Below are positions 24,314 to 33,757 of a DNA stretch of 64,000 nt, piece after piece (position 1 is the first letter of the stretch; each line of letters opens with the position of its first letter). The DNA is taken from contig CACHDI010000002.1 in NCBI GenBank assembly GCA_902578545.1, forward strand, positions 124,001 through 188,000. Direction: 5' to 3'. A program made the position numbers and the translations under genes. The DNA comes from an uncultured Alphaproteobacteria bacterium (GTDB lineage Bacteria > Pseudomonadota > Alphaproteobacteria > Rhodobacterales > Rhodobacteraceae). Below the pieces are notes generated by a model, which saw only the letters and a program-made list of their open reading frames with translations, was not told where the DNA came from and did no database searches.

Positions 24314-25144
24314 TTAGAGACGAATGTGACGGTTTACATTTTTGTACAATAAATATCTAAATGCTTCATCTCCTGTTGCTATACAAGCTTGAGGACAAAA
24401 AGCTCTTAAAGACATAAAATCACCAGCTTCAACATCAACCCAATTCCCATTCAAATAATACCTTCCCTTTCCCTGTATTATATAAATGGCATGCTCCATT
24501 ACATGAGTTTCTGGAAAAGGGATTGATGAGCCTGGCTCAAATGAAACAATATTTAAATGCATGTCATGTCTTAAATCAGAAGGATCAACAAACCTTTTAG
24601 TTTTCCAATCTTTATCATTAGGCATTTCTAAATCTAATACTGACTTTTCGTTAATTACAAAAAATTCTGGAACAGATAAACTTACTTCTTTTTCAAAAAC
24701 TTTTCTTACCCAATGAAATTTAGCATTAGATTGTTCTAAATTTACAATCTCCCATTTTTTTCCAGGTGGAATAAAAACGTAACTTCCTTCCTTCAATTGA
24801 TAATCCGCTCCATTAACCTTTAACAAAAGATTACCTTCAACTACGAAAATTATTGACTCAATTCTTTCATCACGATCTGGGTTTTTACTTCCACCACCTT
24901 TGGAAACGTCCATTACATAATAACTAAAAGTTTCGGTGTGCCCAGATAATGGCCTAGCCAAGATCCACCCTCTGGTTAACTCCCAATCAGGGAAATAACT
25001 AGTTACAATATCCCTCATACACCCTTTTGGAATAAAGATATAAGATTCTGTAAATATTGCCCTTTTATCTAGAGAACTTTTAGGTTGGGGCATTCCGCCA
25101 AGATCTGAAAAGTAGGTAATTTTACTCATACTATTGTTTTCCAT
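24314..25144 (-). CDS. allE: (S)-ureidoglycine aminohydrolase, bicupin
   Basis: 276 residues forming two cupin domains. The N-terminal part has ESYIFIPKGCMRDIVTSYFP and the second has HDMHLNIVSFEPGSSIPFPE, then THVMEHAIYIIQGKGRYYLN with the metal-binding His and Glu and closing FCPQACIATGDEAFRYLLYK. The manganese enzyme removes ammonia from ureidoglycine, giving ureidoglycolate for AllA. It is convergent with allA, with no bases between the stops. The start may be the ATG at 25144 or the ATG six residues later (MSKITY). Confidence 0.92.
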   Translation of the reverse strand: MENNSMSKITYFSDLGGMPQPKSSLDKRAIFTESYIFIPKGCMRDIVTSYFPDWELTRGWILARPLSGHTETFSYYVMDVSKGGGSKNPDRDERIESIIFVVEGNLLLKVNGADYQLKEGSYVFIPPGKKWEIVNLEQSNAKFHWVRKVFEKEVSLSVPEFFVINEKSVLDLEMPNDKDWKTKRFVDPSDLRHDMHLNIVSFEPGSSIPFPETHVMEHAIYIIQGKGRYYLNGNWVDVEAGDFMSLRAFCPQACIATGDEAFRYLLYKNVNRHIRL

Positions 25145-25203
25145 TAAATAGAGGAATTATACTAAACAATTTGATTTAAACAATAATTTATCTAGGTACA
25201 ATT

Positions 25204-26160
25204 TTATCTGCGATCTAATATTTTTTTTAGTGACAATGGCCTATCTTTTATAGTTTCTCTTACTGCTATTAAAACACCTGAAACTAATATAATTAATATC
25301 CCAATAATGGATAATAGATTGAGAAACTCGTCTAAAATAATAATTCCCCAAAAAATTGAAAAAACTAATGCTGAGTACTCAAAAGGTGCAACAAGACCTG
25401 CAAAGCTCAATCTATAAGCTTGACTTATAAGATAACCTCCGAAGGCATTAAAAACTCCAATAAAAAAAATAATCAGAAAGTCATTCTTATCTGGCCAAAC
25501 CCATCCTTTGAAAAAGAATTGAAAGGAGGGATGATTTACAGTATCAAAACTACCATCATGAAATAAAAAAGAAAATAATCCCATATAAATTATAAATGAT
25601 ATTTGAATATAAAAAGCCATTGTTGCAGCTTTTTCATTTACCCCTAAATATCTTGTTAATATTTGAAGAGACGAGTAGGCAAGAGCAGCTGTCAATGGAA
25701 ATATAATTTCCCACCTAAAGGATGCACCAAAAGGCTTTATTACAAGGATGACACCTATTAAACCAAAAATAAGTGCTGACCATCTTAATAAACCTACTTG
25801 CTCCTTTAAAAAAATTATAGAAAAAAAAGTTATCAAAATAGGTGAAATAAAAAAAATAGCCGTTGCTTCAGCAAGTGGTAATACTGCAATTCCAGCAAAA
25901 AAAGCGATATTTGCAACAACTACACATGAACCTCTAAAAAAATGAATGCCAGGGTTTTTGGTTTTTAAAATTTTAATACCTCCCTCTAAAGGTATTAAAA
26001 CAGACAAACAAATAACAATAGCAACCATTGAGCGAAAAAACGTGAGTTCATAAAGTGGGTAATTACTGCTGAATGCTTTCATCATGACATCGTTCAAGGA
26101 AAAACAAAAACAAGCAGATATTGCACAAAAAATACTTATAAGTGATTTATTGAGAACCAA
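25204..26160 (-). CDS. EamA-family DMT transporter
   Basis: 318 residues, about ten membrane helices in two repeated five-helix halves of the EamA fold: FFRSMVAIVICLS early, LPLAEATAIFFISPILITFF before the midpoint and QAYRLSFAGLVAPFEYSALV with FSIFWGIIILDE in the second half. A basic C-terminus faces the cytosol. The start codon is TTG. Members export amino acids, nucleobases or other small metabolites; the substrate cannot be read. It lies 59 bases upstream of allE, so it may be cotranscribed with it, but a role in purine catabolism is only guesswork. Confidence 0.85.
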   Translation of the reverse strand: MVLNKSLISIFCAISACFCFSLNDVMMKAFSSNYPLYELTFFRSMVAIVICLSVLIPLEGGIKILKTKNPGIHFFRGSCVVVANIAFFAGIAVLPLAEATAIFFISPILITFFSIIFLKEQVGLLRWSALIFGLIGVILVIKPFGASFRWEIIFPLTAALAYSSLQILTRYLGVNEKAATMAFYIQISFIIYMGLFSFLFHDGSFDTVNHPSFQFFFKGWVWPDKNDFLIIFFIGVFNAFGGYLISQAYRLSFAGLVAPFEYSALVFSIFWGIIILDEFLNLLSIIGILIILVSGVLIAVRETIKDRPLSLKKILDRR

Positions 26161-26248
26161 ACTTTCACCAAGAAAAATTTAAAAACTTAAATTGTAGAAA
26201 TTTAAAAAAGAAGAATACAAATTATTAAAAAAAGATGCTCTACTTTTT

Positions 26249-27414
26249 CTATTTAAGCAACAATTTTGTTATTCTTACCATTGCTTCCTCAATATTTTCT
26301 AAACTATTTGCATAAGAAAATCGTATGAAACCTTCACCCATTTTTCCAAAGCTATTTCCTGCAATAGTTGCAACACCAGAAAGTTCTAAAAAATTGTCTT
26401 GAGCTTTTTGGGAAGATAAGCCCGTATTTTAATATTTGGGAAAACATAGAAAGCTCCACTTGGTTCCTTGCATGATATACCAGGTATTTTATTCAATGCA
26501 TTAACTATAAAATTTCTTCTTTTATCAAATTCCAACAGCATTTCATCAACTACATTTTGTGAACCTTTCAAAGCAGCAAGTCCAGCAAACTGGCTAGCAG
26601 TATTCACACAAGAATGATTATTCACACATAATCGGTTGGCATATTCTAATAATCTATTTGGCTAAACTGAATATCCAAGTCTCCAACCAGTCATTGCATA
26701 AGTTTTTGACCATCCATTTAAGACTATCAATCTTGATCGAGTACTTGGAAACTCAAGAAAGCTTGTATGCTTTTGCTTCCCATATAATAATCTACTATAA
26801 ATTTCGTCAGAAAGAATAGTAACGTTTGGATAAGCCTCTAAACCTATGACTAATTTCTCTATTTCTTTCCTTGGAATAACCCCACCTGTTGGGTTTCAGG
26901 GACTATTAATTATTATCAAACTAGTTTGATCATTTATTCTTTCGAGTACTTCATCTGCCTTGAAAGAAAAATTTAATTCTTCTTTAAGCTTTATTGGAAC
27001 TGGCTTAGCCCCAGTATAATTTATCAAAGATTCATAAATAGGGAATCCTGGATTTGGGTACATAATTTCTTTATTGTGTGCTGCAAACATTAAAATACAG
27101 AAAAACATTGTTGGTTTTCCGCCAGGCATTATAATTATATTTTCTGGTGATATATTTACATTGTGCCTAATCAGAAAATCTTCAGAAACTGCCTCTCAGA
27201 GGGGTAAAATTCCATTAGCAGGTGTATAGCCATGATGGCCGTCTCTCAAATCTTTTACTCCTGCCTCTACAATATGGTCAGCAGTTTTAAAATCAGGTTG
27301 TCCAATACCAAGGTTAATAATATCTTTACCTTTGGTAACCAATGATTGTGCTCTTGCTAGAAATTCAAAAGCTGATTCTGTACCCAATCTTAATAAATTC
27401 TCAGAATATTCCAT
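26249..27414 (-). pseudogene. class I/II PLP-dependent aminotransferase, broken by three stops and one frameshift
   Basis: Joined frames give an aminotransferase of about 388 residues, full length for the AspC-like family. The parts are MEYSENLLRLGTESAFEFLA at the start, HHGYTPANGILPL, MPGGKPTMFF, the PLP-lysine region GWSKTYAMTGWRLGYSV, NNHSCVNTASQFAGL and a C-terminus GEGFIRFSYANSLENIEEAM. Three in-frame stops interrupt it: TGA at 27196-27198 where relatives have Arg, TGA at 26896-26898 inside NSPxNPTGG, and TAG at 26662-26664 where relatives have Trp. Near 26430 a single-base loss in an A-run shifts the last 60 residues out of frame. The flanks are intact. It is a recent pseudogene unless the assembly is faulty here. 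Confidence 0.88.
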
Positions 27415-27556
27415 AGCTTAGTCATAAAAAATTTATAAGCACATTTAATGCTATTTTATATTCAAAATTGAAAAAGGCTATTTAAATAGAATAAATCTAC
27501 CAAAAAATAGTAAATAATAAAATTAAATTTTTTGATTTTTGGAGATAATAAGAAAT

Positions 27557-27583
27557 GGACGAGCCTAATTGAAAGGCTCATCC
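27557..27583 (-). terminator. stem-loop downstream of the BMP-family binding protein gene
   Basis: GGACGAGCCT and AGGCTCATCC pair over 10 positions (one G-U wobble in the minus-strand RNA) around a 7-base loop, 11 bases after the stop of the binding-protein gene. The minus-strand tail is T-rich (ATTTCTTATT) but has no pure T-run. It probably ends the nucleoside transporter operon. Confidence 0.6.
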
Positions 27584-27593
27584 AAATTAAATA

Positions 27594-28661
27594 TTACTGT
27601 GGTATATCACCTTCAATACCTTCAACATAAAAATTCATGCCTAACAAGGTTCCGATATCAGCTGTTTCTCCTGAAGCTAACCAAGGGGACCCATCTTGCT
27701 TATTTACTGGTCCAGTAAATGGATGAATATCACCAGAAGCAATTCCATCAGCTAAATCTTGGGCTTCTTTGCGAACATTTGCAGGTATTTTATCAGACAT
27801 ATTGCCAATAATAACCATACCAGCTCCTATTCCATCAAAAGTCTGTTCTCCACCTTTCCATGTCCCATCCATAGCCTGCTGGACACGCTTTACATAGTAA
27901 GGAGCCCAACCATTTATAATTGCTGTTAAATGAGCATTTGGTCCAAATTCACTCATATCAGATGCTTGACCAAAAGCATAAACCCCTGCTTCTTCCGCTA
28001 CAGTCATTATCGCTGAACTGTCTACATGTTGCATAATAACATCAGCACCTTGCTGGATTAATGTCTTAGCAGCATCAGCCTCTTTTGCAGGATCATACCA
28101 AGTGAAAATCCAAATGACTTTAAACTCAACATTAGGATTTGCTGCTTTTGCAGCGAGATATGCTGAATTAATTCCTCGAACTACTTCTGGTATAGGATAT
28201 GATGCAACATAACCTATTTTGTTTGATTTAGTCATTTTTCCAGCCACATGTCCAATAACTGTTCTACCTTCATAAAACCTAGCGCTGTAAGTAGAAACAT
28301 TATCGGCAGTTTTATAACCAGTAGCATGCTCAAATTTTACATTAGGAAATTTTTTTGCAACATTTATAACAGGGTCCATATATCCAAATGATGTTGCAAA
28401 TATCATATCGGCACCTGATAAAGCCATTTGAGTCATGACTCTTTCAGCATCTGCACTTTCAGGCACATTTTCCTGAAAAACAGTCTCAACTTTACCACCA
28501 AAAGCTTCATCTACTGCTTGTCTCCCAACATCATGCTGATAATTCCAACCATGATCACCTGGAGGTCCAATATAAATAAAGCCAACTTTCATATCTGATG
28601 CAAAAACACCTGATACCATAAAAGTTGACAAAACAAGTGAGAAAATTTTTAAAATCTTCAT
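27594..28661 (-). CDS. BMP/NupA-type periplasmic binding protein of a nucleoside ABC transporter
   Basis: 355 residues. The signal peptide ends VSGVFASD and has no lipobox cysteine, so the protein should be soluble in the periplasm. The family signature includes VGFIYIGPPGDHGWNYQHD, the repeated GADMIFATSFGYMDP, FPNVKFEHATGYKT and GADVIMQHVDSSAIMTVAEE. The start is the ATG at 28661, set by AAGGAGTT just upstream; a longer TTG reading would include that site. Homologues bind purine or pyrimidine nucleosides or related compounds. It is the last gene of the run ATPase, permease, permease, binding protein. Confidence 0.9.
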   Translation of the reverse strand: MKILKIFSLVLSTFMVSGVFASDMKVGFIYIGPPGDHGWNYQHDVGRQAVDEAFGGKVETVFQENVPESADAERVMTQMALSGADMIFATSFGYMDPVINVAKKFPNVKFEHATGYKTADNVSTYSARFYEGRTVIGHVAGKMTKSNKIGYVASYPIPEVVRGINSAYLAAKAANPNVEFKVIWIFTWYDPAKEADAAKTLIQQGADVIMQHVDSSAIMTVAEEAGVYAFGQASDMSEFGPNAHLTAIINGWAPYYVKRVQQAMDGTWKGGEQTFDGIGAGMVIIGNMSDKIPANVRKEAQDLADGIASGDIHPFTGPVNKQDGSPWLASGETADIGTLLGMNFYVEGIEGDIPQ

Positions 28662-28688
28662 TTTAACTCCTTCCAATAAAAATAATAA

Positions 28689-29618
28689 CTAAAGCCCAAA
28701 AAATGTTTTTCCAAGAGACCTTGGTGCCTCTAAAGAATTTTTATTTCTTCGAGCCGACATAAATACCAATACGCCTATTGTTACCAAATAAGGTGACATA
28801 GACAAGAGAGCAACATTTATTTCTAAACCGAGTGCCTGTAAATTCAACTGTAATAAAGTAATACCGCCAAAAATATATGCACCAATAAGTAGTCTAAATG
28901 GTTGCCAGCTTGCAAAAACAACTAAAGCCAATGCTATCCACCCTGCTCCTGCTGTCATGCCTTCAGTCCACTGAGGAACTCTAACTAGAGAAAGGTACCC
29001 ACCTCCTAATCCGGCGAACGCTCCACCAATCAGAATGGTAAAAAAGCGAATCAGTATTACTTTATAACCTAATGCATGAGCACTATCATGATTTTCACCA
29101 ATTGCTTTAATAATTAACCCAAAGTGTGAATTTCTAAATAAAAAATAAACAAAGATAACGGCAAAAATTGAAAAATAAACTATAAAATCATGTTGAAAAA
29201 GAATAATGCCAATTATTGGAATGTCAGCTAAAATTGGAATATGCATGTCAGGAAAAGCAACCGGCTTAATTCCAGTATAAGATTGGCCTAACAGAGCCGA
29301 TAAACCTAAACCAAAAAGAGTTAAAGCCAAACCTGAAGCCACCTGATTAGCTCTGAATATTTGGGTTACTACTGCAAAAATTGATGCTAAAAGCATCCCT
29401 CCAACACAAGAACATAAAAAACCAAGCCAAGGATTTTTAGTCTCTATTGTTACAATAAAACCTGATATAGCCCCAAAAATCATCATACCTTCAACACCCA
29501 AATTTAAAACACCAGATTTCTCTGTGATTAACTCTCCAAGAGCCGCTAATAATATTGGGGTAGCTGCTACGATTAAACTTGCAATTAAAAGAGAAAAGTT
29601 AATATCACTAAAATCCAT
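28689..29618 (-). CDS. nucleoside ABC transporter permease 2
   Basis: 309 residues, eight to nine membrane helices, with the conserved LGELITEKSGVLNLGVEGMM loop near the N-terminus and GGAFAGLGGGYLSLVRVPQW in the second half, both characteristic of the NupC/YufQ-type permease (BPD_transp_2 family). It lies between the other permease (6 bases upstream) and the binding-protein gene. It would form a heterodimeric channel with the other permease. Confidence 0.9.
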   Translation of the reverse strand: MDFSDINFSLLIASLIVAATPILLAALGELITEKSGVLNLGVEGMMIFGAISGFIVTIETKNPWLGFLCSCVGGMLLASIFAVVTQIFRANQVASGLALTLFGLGLSALLGQSYTGIKPVAFPDMHIPILADIPIIGIILFQHDFIVYFSIFAVIFVYFLFRNSHFGLIIKAIGENHDSAHALGYKVILIRFFTILIGGAFAGLGGGYLSLVRVPQWTEGMTAGAGWIALALVVFASWQPFRLLIGAYIFGGITLLQLNLQALGLEINVALLSMSPYLVTIGVLVFMSARRNKNSLEAPRSLGKTFFGL

Positions 29619-29624
29619 TTTTTT

Positions 29625-30737
29625 TCACTTTTTAAAAGGTTTTAATTTTTTAGTTTTCAAATTTGATAGATTTAGAGATATTTTATAAGATACCAATAGA
29701 TCAGTTGAAAGAAGAAAGAAAAGTAACATACCTTGAAATACTTGAATAGCAGCAGCTGGAATATTTAACATAAATTGTGCTAGTTCACCTCCAACATATG
29801 TCAAGGACATTAAAAGGCCTGCAAAAAGAATTCCTATTGGATGTAATCTTCCTAAAAAAGCCACAATAATCGCTGTAAAACCATAACCTACATTAAAATC
29901 TATATTTATAAGACCAGCAGGACCAGTTAACTCAAACATACCTGCTACACCAGCTAATCCACCTGATAAACCAAGACAAAAAATGATTATATAATTTGAA
30001 TTAACACCTGAAAATTTTGAAGCTTTAGGTGCCTGTCCTAATAATTTAATTTGAAATCCTAACCTGTGGTATATTAAGAAATAAGTAAGAACAATTACAG
30101 CAATAATTGAAAAAATTACGCCCATATGTATTCCAGAATTTGCAATTAACTCTGGATTAGCAGCTGAAGGATATTTGCTCAAATCCCTAGATCCAGGAAA
30201 GCCAAGACCCTCTGGGTTTCGCAAAAATCCTACAGATGCAAGAGCTAAAATTTGTTCCGCAACATAAACTAGCATTAATGATACAAGGATCTCATTAGTA
30301 TTAAATCTTATTTTTAAAATGGCAGGTATCATTGCCCACAATACACCTCCAATTATTCCTCCTAAAATCATCAATGGAAAAATAACCATTGAATCTAAGG
30401 GGTATAAAGCCAACCCTATACTACCACTTATTAAAGCTCCCATAATATATTGTCCTTCTGCACCAATATTCCAAATATTAGCTCTAAAACCAAAAGATAA
30501 ACCAAGTGCTATTAATATTAATGGCGCAGCTTTTATAACTAATTGAGGTCTTGAGTATTCTGAAAATGTTGGGCTCATTATTGGATCCCAAAATATTAAT
30601 TTAATAGCCTCGAATGGATTTTTACCCATACTGAGAAACAAAAATCCCCCAAAAATCATAGTTAAAAAAACTGCAATAACTGGGGCACTTACCTCTAGAA
30701 AATTTGAATGGTTTTTTCTTGGTTCAATTTTTAACAT
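29625..30737 (-). CDS. nucleoside ABC transporter permease 1
   Basis: 370 residues. Ten membrane helices are likely, with FRANIWNIGAEGQYIMGAL near residue 90 and FSGVNSNYIIIFCLGLSGGL later, the usual NupB/YufP-type pattern. The start is taken at the ATG at 30737 (MLKIEPRKN); a TTG six bases upstream is also open. It begins 12 bases after the ATPase stop and its own stop is 6 bases from the second permease. The C-terminus is rich in lysine. Confidence 0.9.
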   Translation of the reverse strand: MLKIEPRKNHSNFLEVSAPVIAVFLTMIFGGFLFLSMGKNPFEAIKLIFWDPIMSPTFSEYSRPQLVIKAAPLILIALGLSFGFRANIWNIGAEGQYIMGALISGSIGLALYPLDSMVIFPLMILGGIIGGVLWAMIPAILKIRFNTNEILVSLMLVYVAEQILALASVGFLRNPEGLGFPGSRDLSKYPSAANPELIANSGIHMGVIFSIIAVIVLTYFLIYHRLGFQIKLLGQAPKASKFSGVNSNYIIIFCLGLSGGLAGVAGMFELTGPAGLINIDFNVGYGFTAIIVAFLGRLHPIGILFAGLLMSLTYVGGELAQFMLNIPAAAIQVFQGMLLFFLLSTDLLVSYKISLNLSNLKTKKLKPFKK

Positions 30738-30749
30738 TATCAATTATAC

Positions 30750-32255
30750 TTACTCTTTAGAATTTGATATTAGCATTCCTAGCTTACTTGGATTAAGTTC
30801 ACTAGTATTTTCTGGAGAGGATAATTGTCCACCAACTAATGCACAAAAAACATCGGAAATCTCTAGTAATTCATCTAAATCCTGACTAATTACAATAACC
30901 GCTGCACCATCTTTAGCTAAGTCTAGGATTTGTTGTCTGATCGAGGAAGCAGCAGCAGCATCCACACCCCAGGTTGGTTGATTTACAATAAAAATTTTTG
31001 GGTTTTGTATTAATTCTCGTCCAATCACAAATTTTTGCAAATTACCACCTGACAATGATCTAGCGAGAGCATCTGATCCACTTGTACGAACATCTAATTT
31101 TTTTATTATTTCATCAGAGAGTTTCTTTGAGCTCTCATAATCAATAAACCCTTTTTTTGATAAATTCATCCTATGTTCTGCTGTAATTAAACAATTCTCC
31201 GTAAGAGTCATTACTGGAACCGCTGCATGACCTAATCTTTCTTCGGGAGCAGTTAATAGACCTTTGTTTCTTCTTTCAACTACATTAAATTTTGTAATAT
31301 CTATACCATCAAACAGCAAACTTCCATTTGTTGGCTTTAGTTCTCCACTTAATAATGATAAAAATTCCTCTTGACCATTTCCGGCTACACCACCAATTCC
31401 AAGTATTTCCCCGTGGTGTATTTTTAAGTTTAAATTCCTAATAGGAATCCCAAATGGATCCAACGGTTTAAATGATAAATTATTAATTTTTAAACATTCC
31501 TTACCTTTTTTAAATTTACTTTTTTTTGGACTTGAGAAAGATGTTCCAACCATTTCTTCTGCTATCTTGGAAGTACTAATATTTTGGGGATCACATTTTT
31601 TAACAACTTGTCCTCTACGCATAATTGTTGCTTTCGTACACAAAGTCCTAATTTCTTCCAATTTATGTGAAATATACAAAATAGACATTCCTGCATTAGA
31701 TAGTTTTTTTAGAACAGAAAATAAGTCAGAAACCTCTCCAGGTGTTAAAACAGAAGTTGGTTCATCCATTATCATAATTTTTGGGTTTAAAAGTAAACAT
31801 CTAATAATTTCAATACGTTGTCTTTCTCCTGCAGATAAATTGCCAACAATCTTATCGAGTGAAATGGAAAGGCCATACTCTTTTGAGACATCAAGAATTC
31901 TTTTTTTTAATTCATTTTTCTTTAGGTTTTTATCTAATCCTAATGCAATATTTTCAAAAACAGTTAGGGCATCAAATAATGAAAAATGTTGGAAAACCAT
32001 ACCAACACCTTTTGATCTGGCATCTTGGGGACCTTTAGGACGGTATTCAACACCATTCAGATACATTTTGCCATGGTCTGGTTTTACTAAACCATAAACT
32101 ATCTTTACAAGCGTTGACTTGCCTGCTCCGTTCTCTCCAAGCAAAGCTTGGATTTTCCCATACTCTAAATCTAAAGAAACATAATCATTGGCCTTAACAG
32201 TAGGATACTCTTTTGAAATACCCTCTATTTTTAAAATTATGTTTTTGTTTGGCAT
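30750..32255 (-). CDS. nucleoside ABC transporter ATP-binding protein with two ATPase domains
   Basis: 501 residues, duplicated ATPase. The first domain has a complete Walker A LLGENGAGKSTL, signature NLSAGERQRIEIIRCLL and Walker B KIMIMDEPTS. The second has the family-typical divergent Walker A GVAGNGQEEFL, signature LSGGNLQKFVIGREL and IFIVNQPTWGVD. This is the layout of RbsA-like proteins in BMP-type nucleoside transporters (NupA/YufO). The second domain is expected to be weakly active or inactive. It is 31 bases downstream of the deaminase gene. Confidence 0.9.
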   Translation of the reverse strand: MPNKNIILKIEGISKEYPTVKANDYVSLDLEYGKIQALLGENGAGKSTLVKIVYGLVKPDHGKMYLNGVEYRPKGPQDARSKGVGMVFQHFSLFDALTVFENIALGLDKNLKKNELKKRILDVSKEYGLSISLDKIVGNLSAGERQRIEIIRCLLLNPKIMIMDEPTSVLTPGEVSDLFSVLKKLSNAGMSILYISHKLEEIRTLCTKATIMRRGQVVKKCDPQNISTSKIAEEMVGTSFSSPKKSKFKKGKECLKINNLSFKPLDPFGIPIRNLNLKIHHGEILGIGGVAGNGQEEFLSLLSGELKPTNGSLLFDGIDITKFNVVERRNKGLLTAPEERLGHAAVPVMTLTENCLITAEHRMNLSKKGFIDYESSKKLSDEIIKKLDVRTSGSDALARSLSGGNLQKFVIGRELIQNPKIFIVNQPTWGVDAAAASSIRQQILDLAKDGAAVIVISQDLDELLEISDVFCALVGGQLSSPENTSELNPSKLGMLISNSKE

Positions 32256-32286
32256 TTTTAATAGATGATTTTATTTCTTCCTGCTG

Positions 32287-32868
32287 TCAATTCAAGGGAA
32301 TATGATTGCTAGCTTTTGTTTGTTGATATAATTCAGATAGTTCATCATAACATTTTTTTATGTTTTTAGTTCTTTGTTTCAAAAGTTTTAAGTTTACAAA
32401 TTTGCCATTATTCAAGATTTCATCAATAGAGTAGGAAGTCCAATATTGATTAGATTTTTTATAATTTCCATCTTGAATATTAAATACTTGATTTAAAATA
32501 TTTAGATCGTGAGGAATGGCAAAAAGGTCCCTGCTTTCTTCATAGCTAAACAAATAGATAAAATTATCAAATCCTGCCCAGGTAATTGCGGACAGACACA
32601 TTGAACAAGGTTCATGTGTAGACAAAAAAATTAAATCTTTGGTTGGTGGAGGATTTTTTTGTTCATAAAATTTTTTTAAAACATACATCTCACCATGCCA
32701 TATTGGATTATCAAGCTCATGATTAGTATCAGCTATGATAAGAGAATAATCATGCTTATTAAGTATTGCTCCACCAAATATTTTGTTACCTTTTAAAACA
32801 CCAGCCCTTGTTTTAGGAATGATATCGTTTTCTATTGTTGATAAAATTTTCTCAATATCAAAGTTCAA
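32287..32868 (-). CDS. zinc-dependent nucleoside/base deaminase (CMP/dCMP deaminase superfamily)
   Basis: 193 residues. The zinc and catalytic residues are seen as H58-G-E60 in WHGEMYVLKK and P-C88-S-M-C91 in HEPCSMCLSAITWAG. Guanine, cytosine and adenosine deaminases share this motif, so the substrate is undecided; a second half of about 80 residues after the core is unlike the short tRNA-specific TadA. The start codon is TTG. It sits between a class II aldolase (32 bases) and the ATPase of the nucleoside transporter, which suggests that the imported compound, or its base, is deaminated in the cytosol. Confidence 0.82.
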   Translation of the reverse strand: MNFDIEKILSTIENDIIPKTRAGVLKGNKIFGGAILNKHDYSLIIADTNHELDNPIWHGEMYVLKKFYEQKNPPPTKDLIFLSTHEPCSMCLSAITWAGFDNFIYLFSYEESRDLFAIPHDLNILNQVFNIQDGNYKKSNQYWTSYSIDEILNNGKFVNLKLLKQRTKNIKKCYDELSELYQQTKASNHIPLN

Positions 32869-32900
32869 TTTTCTAACTTAACAATAAATAAATAAAAAAA

Positions 32901-33659
32901 TTAGCTTGCATAATCACTGCCTTCTTTATCTAAAATTAACTTTATTTCATTAAAATGATTACTGTCGTCACCAGAGAAATTATCTATCTGACATGCTACT
33001 TTCTCTGCTATAGCGTCGGAGATTACCCTAAGTGGTTTACCAGTTTGTAAAGCTAAAATATAGGTTTTACAGGCCCTTTCAAAATAATACATACGGTCAA
33101 ATGCGTCAGCAACTGAATTACCAATAACTAAAATACCATGGTTACCCATTACGAGCACCCTAACTTTTGGGTCACTCATCAAATTAGCACAACGCTTTCC
33201 TTCACTTTCAAAAGCTAACCCTCCATAACCTTCGTCAATAACGTAGCGGTTAAAAAACATTGCAGAATTTTGATCAACTGGAAGTAATTTACTGTCTGCT
33301 AAAGAGGCTAAAACAGTCGCATAAGTTGAGTGTATATGTAATGCACATATTGCATGCTTACAGTATTTATGAATTGAAGAATGCAACCCCCAAGCGGTAG
33401 CATCAGGTGCATTAGGTTGATTTAGAACAGATCTATTATCCCAGTTTAATTCTAGTAAATCTGATGCTTTTATATTAGAAAAATGTTTTTGATTTGGGTT
33501 GATAAGGAAAGTTTTCTCCTTTTCATTAACTATCAATGAAAAATGGTTAGCTACTGCTTCATGCATATTTAATCTTGCAGTCCATTGAAATGCCGCAGCT
33601 AAATCAACTCTTTTTTGCCAATGATCATCTTTTTTTTGAGAAAGAGCTGTAAGTGCCAT
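32901..33659 (-). CDS. class II aldolase/adducin family protein
   Basis: 252 residues. The family shows as AFQWTARLNMHEAVANHFSL, then HIHSTYATVLAS with two metal-binding histidines near residue 120, and VRVLVMGNHGILVIGNSVAD in the last third. AAGGAA lies before the ATG. Class II aldolases and adducins cleave or epimerise sugar phosphates such as fuculose or ribulose phosphate, but many in bacteria have unknown substrates. Location at the head of the deaminase and nucleoside transporter run suggests a sugar moiety from the imported nucleoside, although this is unproven. Confidence 0.82.
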   Translation of the reverse strand: MALTALSQKKDDHWQKRVDLAAAFQWTARLNMHEAVANHFSLIVNEKEKTFLINPNQKHFSNIKASDLLELNWDNRSVLNQPNAPDATAWGLHSSIHKYCKHAICALHIHSTYATVLASLADSKLLPVDQNSAMFFNRYVIDEGYGGLAFESEGKRCANLMSDPKVRVLVMGNHGILVIGNSVADAFDRMYYFERACKTYILALQTGKPLRVISDAIAEKVACQIDNFSGDDSNHFNEIKLILDKEGSDYAS

Positions 33660-33757
33660 TATAATTCCTTATTAAAAAATTTCAAAATAGAATTTAATCT
33701 ATAAATATTACCAAATTTATATTCAAATAAAAGCTTAAAAAAAGAACTGAAGATAAA

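Noticed and set aside
26249-27414. Selenocysteine or programmed readthrough in the aminotransferase
   Set aside because: The stops include TGA and TAG at three separate conserved non-cysteine positions and a frameshift also occurs, which fits decay and not recoding.
31567-32097. A 176-codon plus-strand frame opposite the double ATPase gene
   Set aside because: Antisense to Walker A and signature regions that are certainly coding on the minus strand; no family and no start signal.
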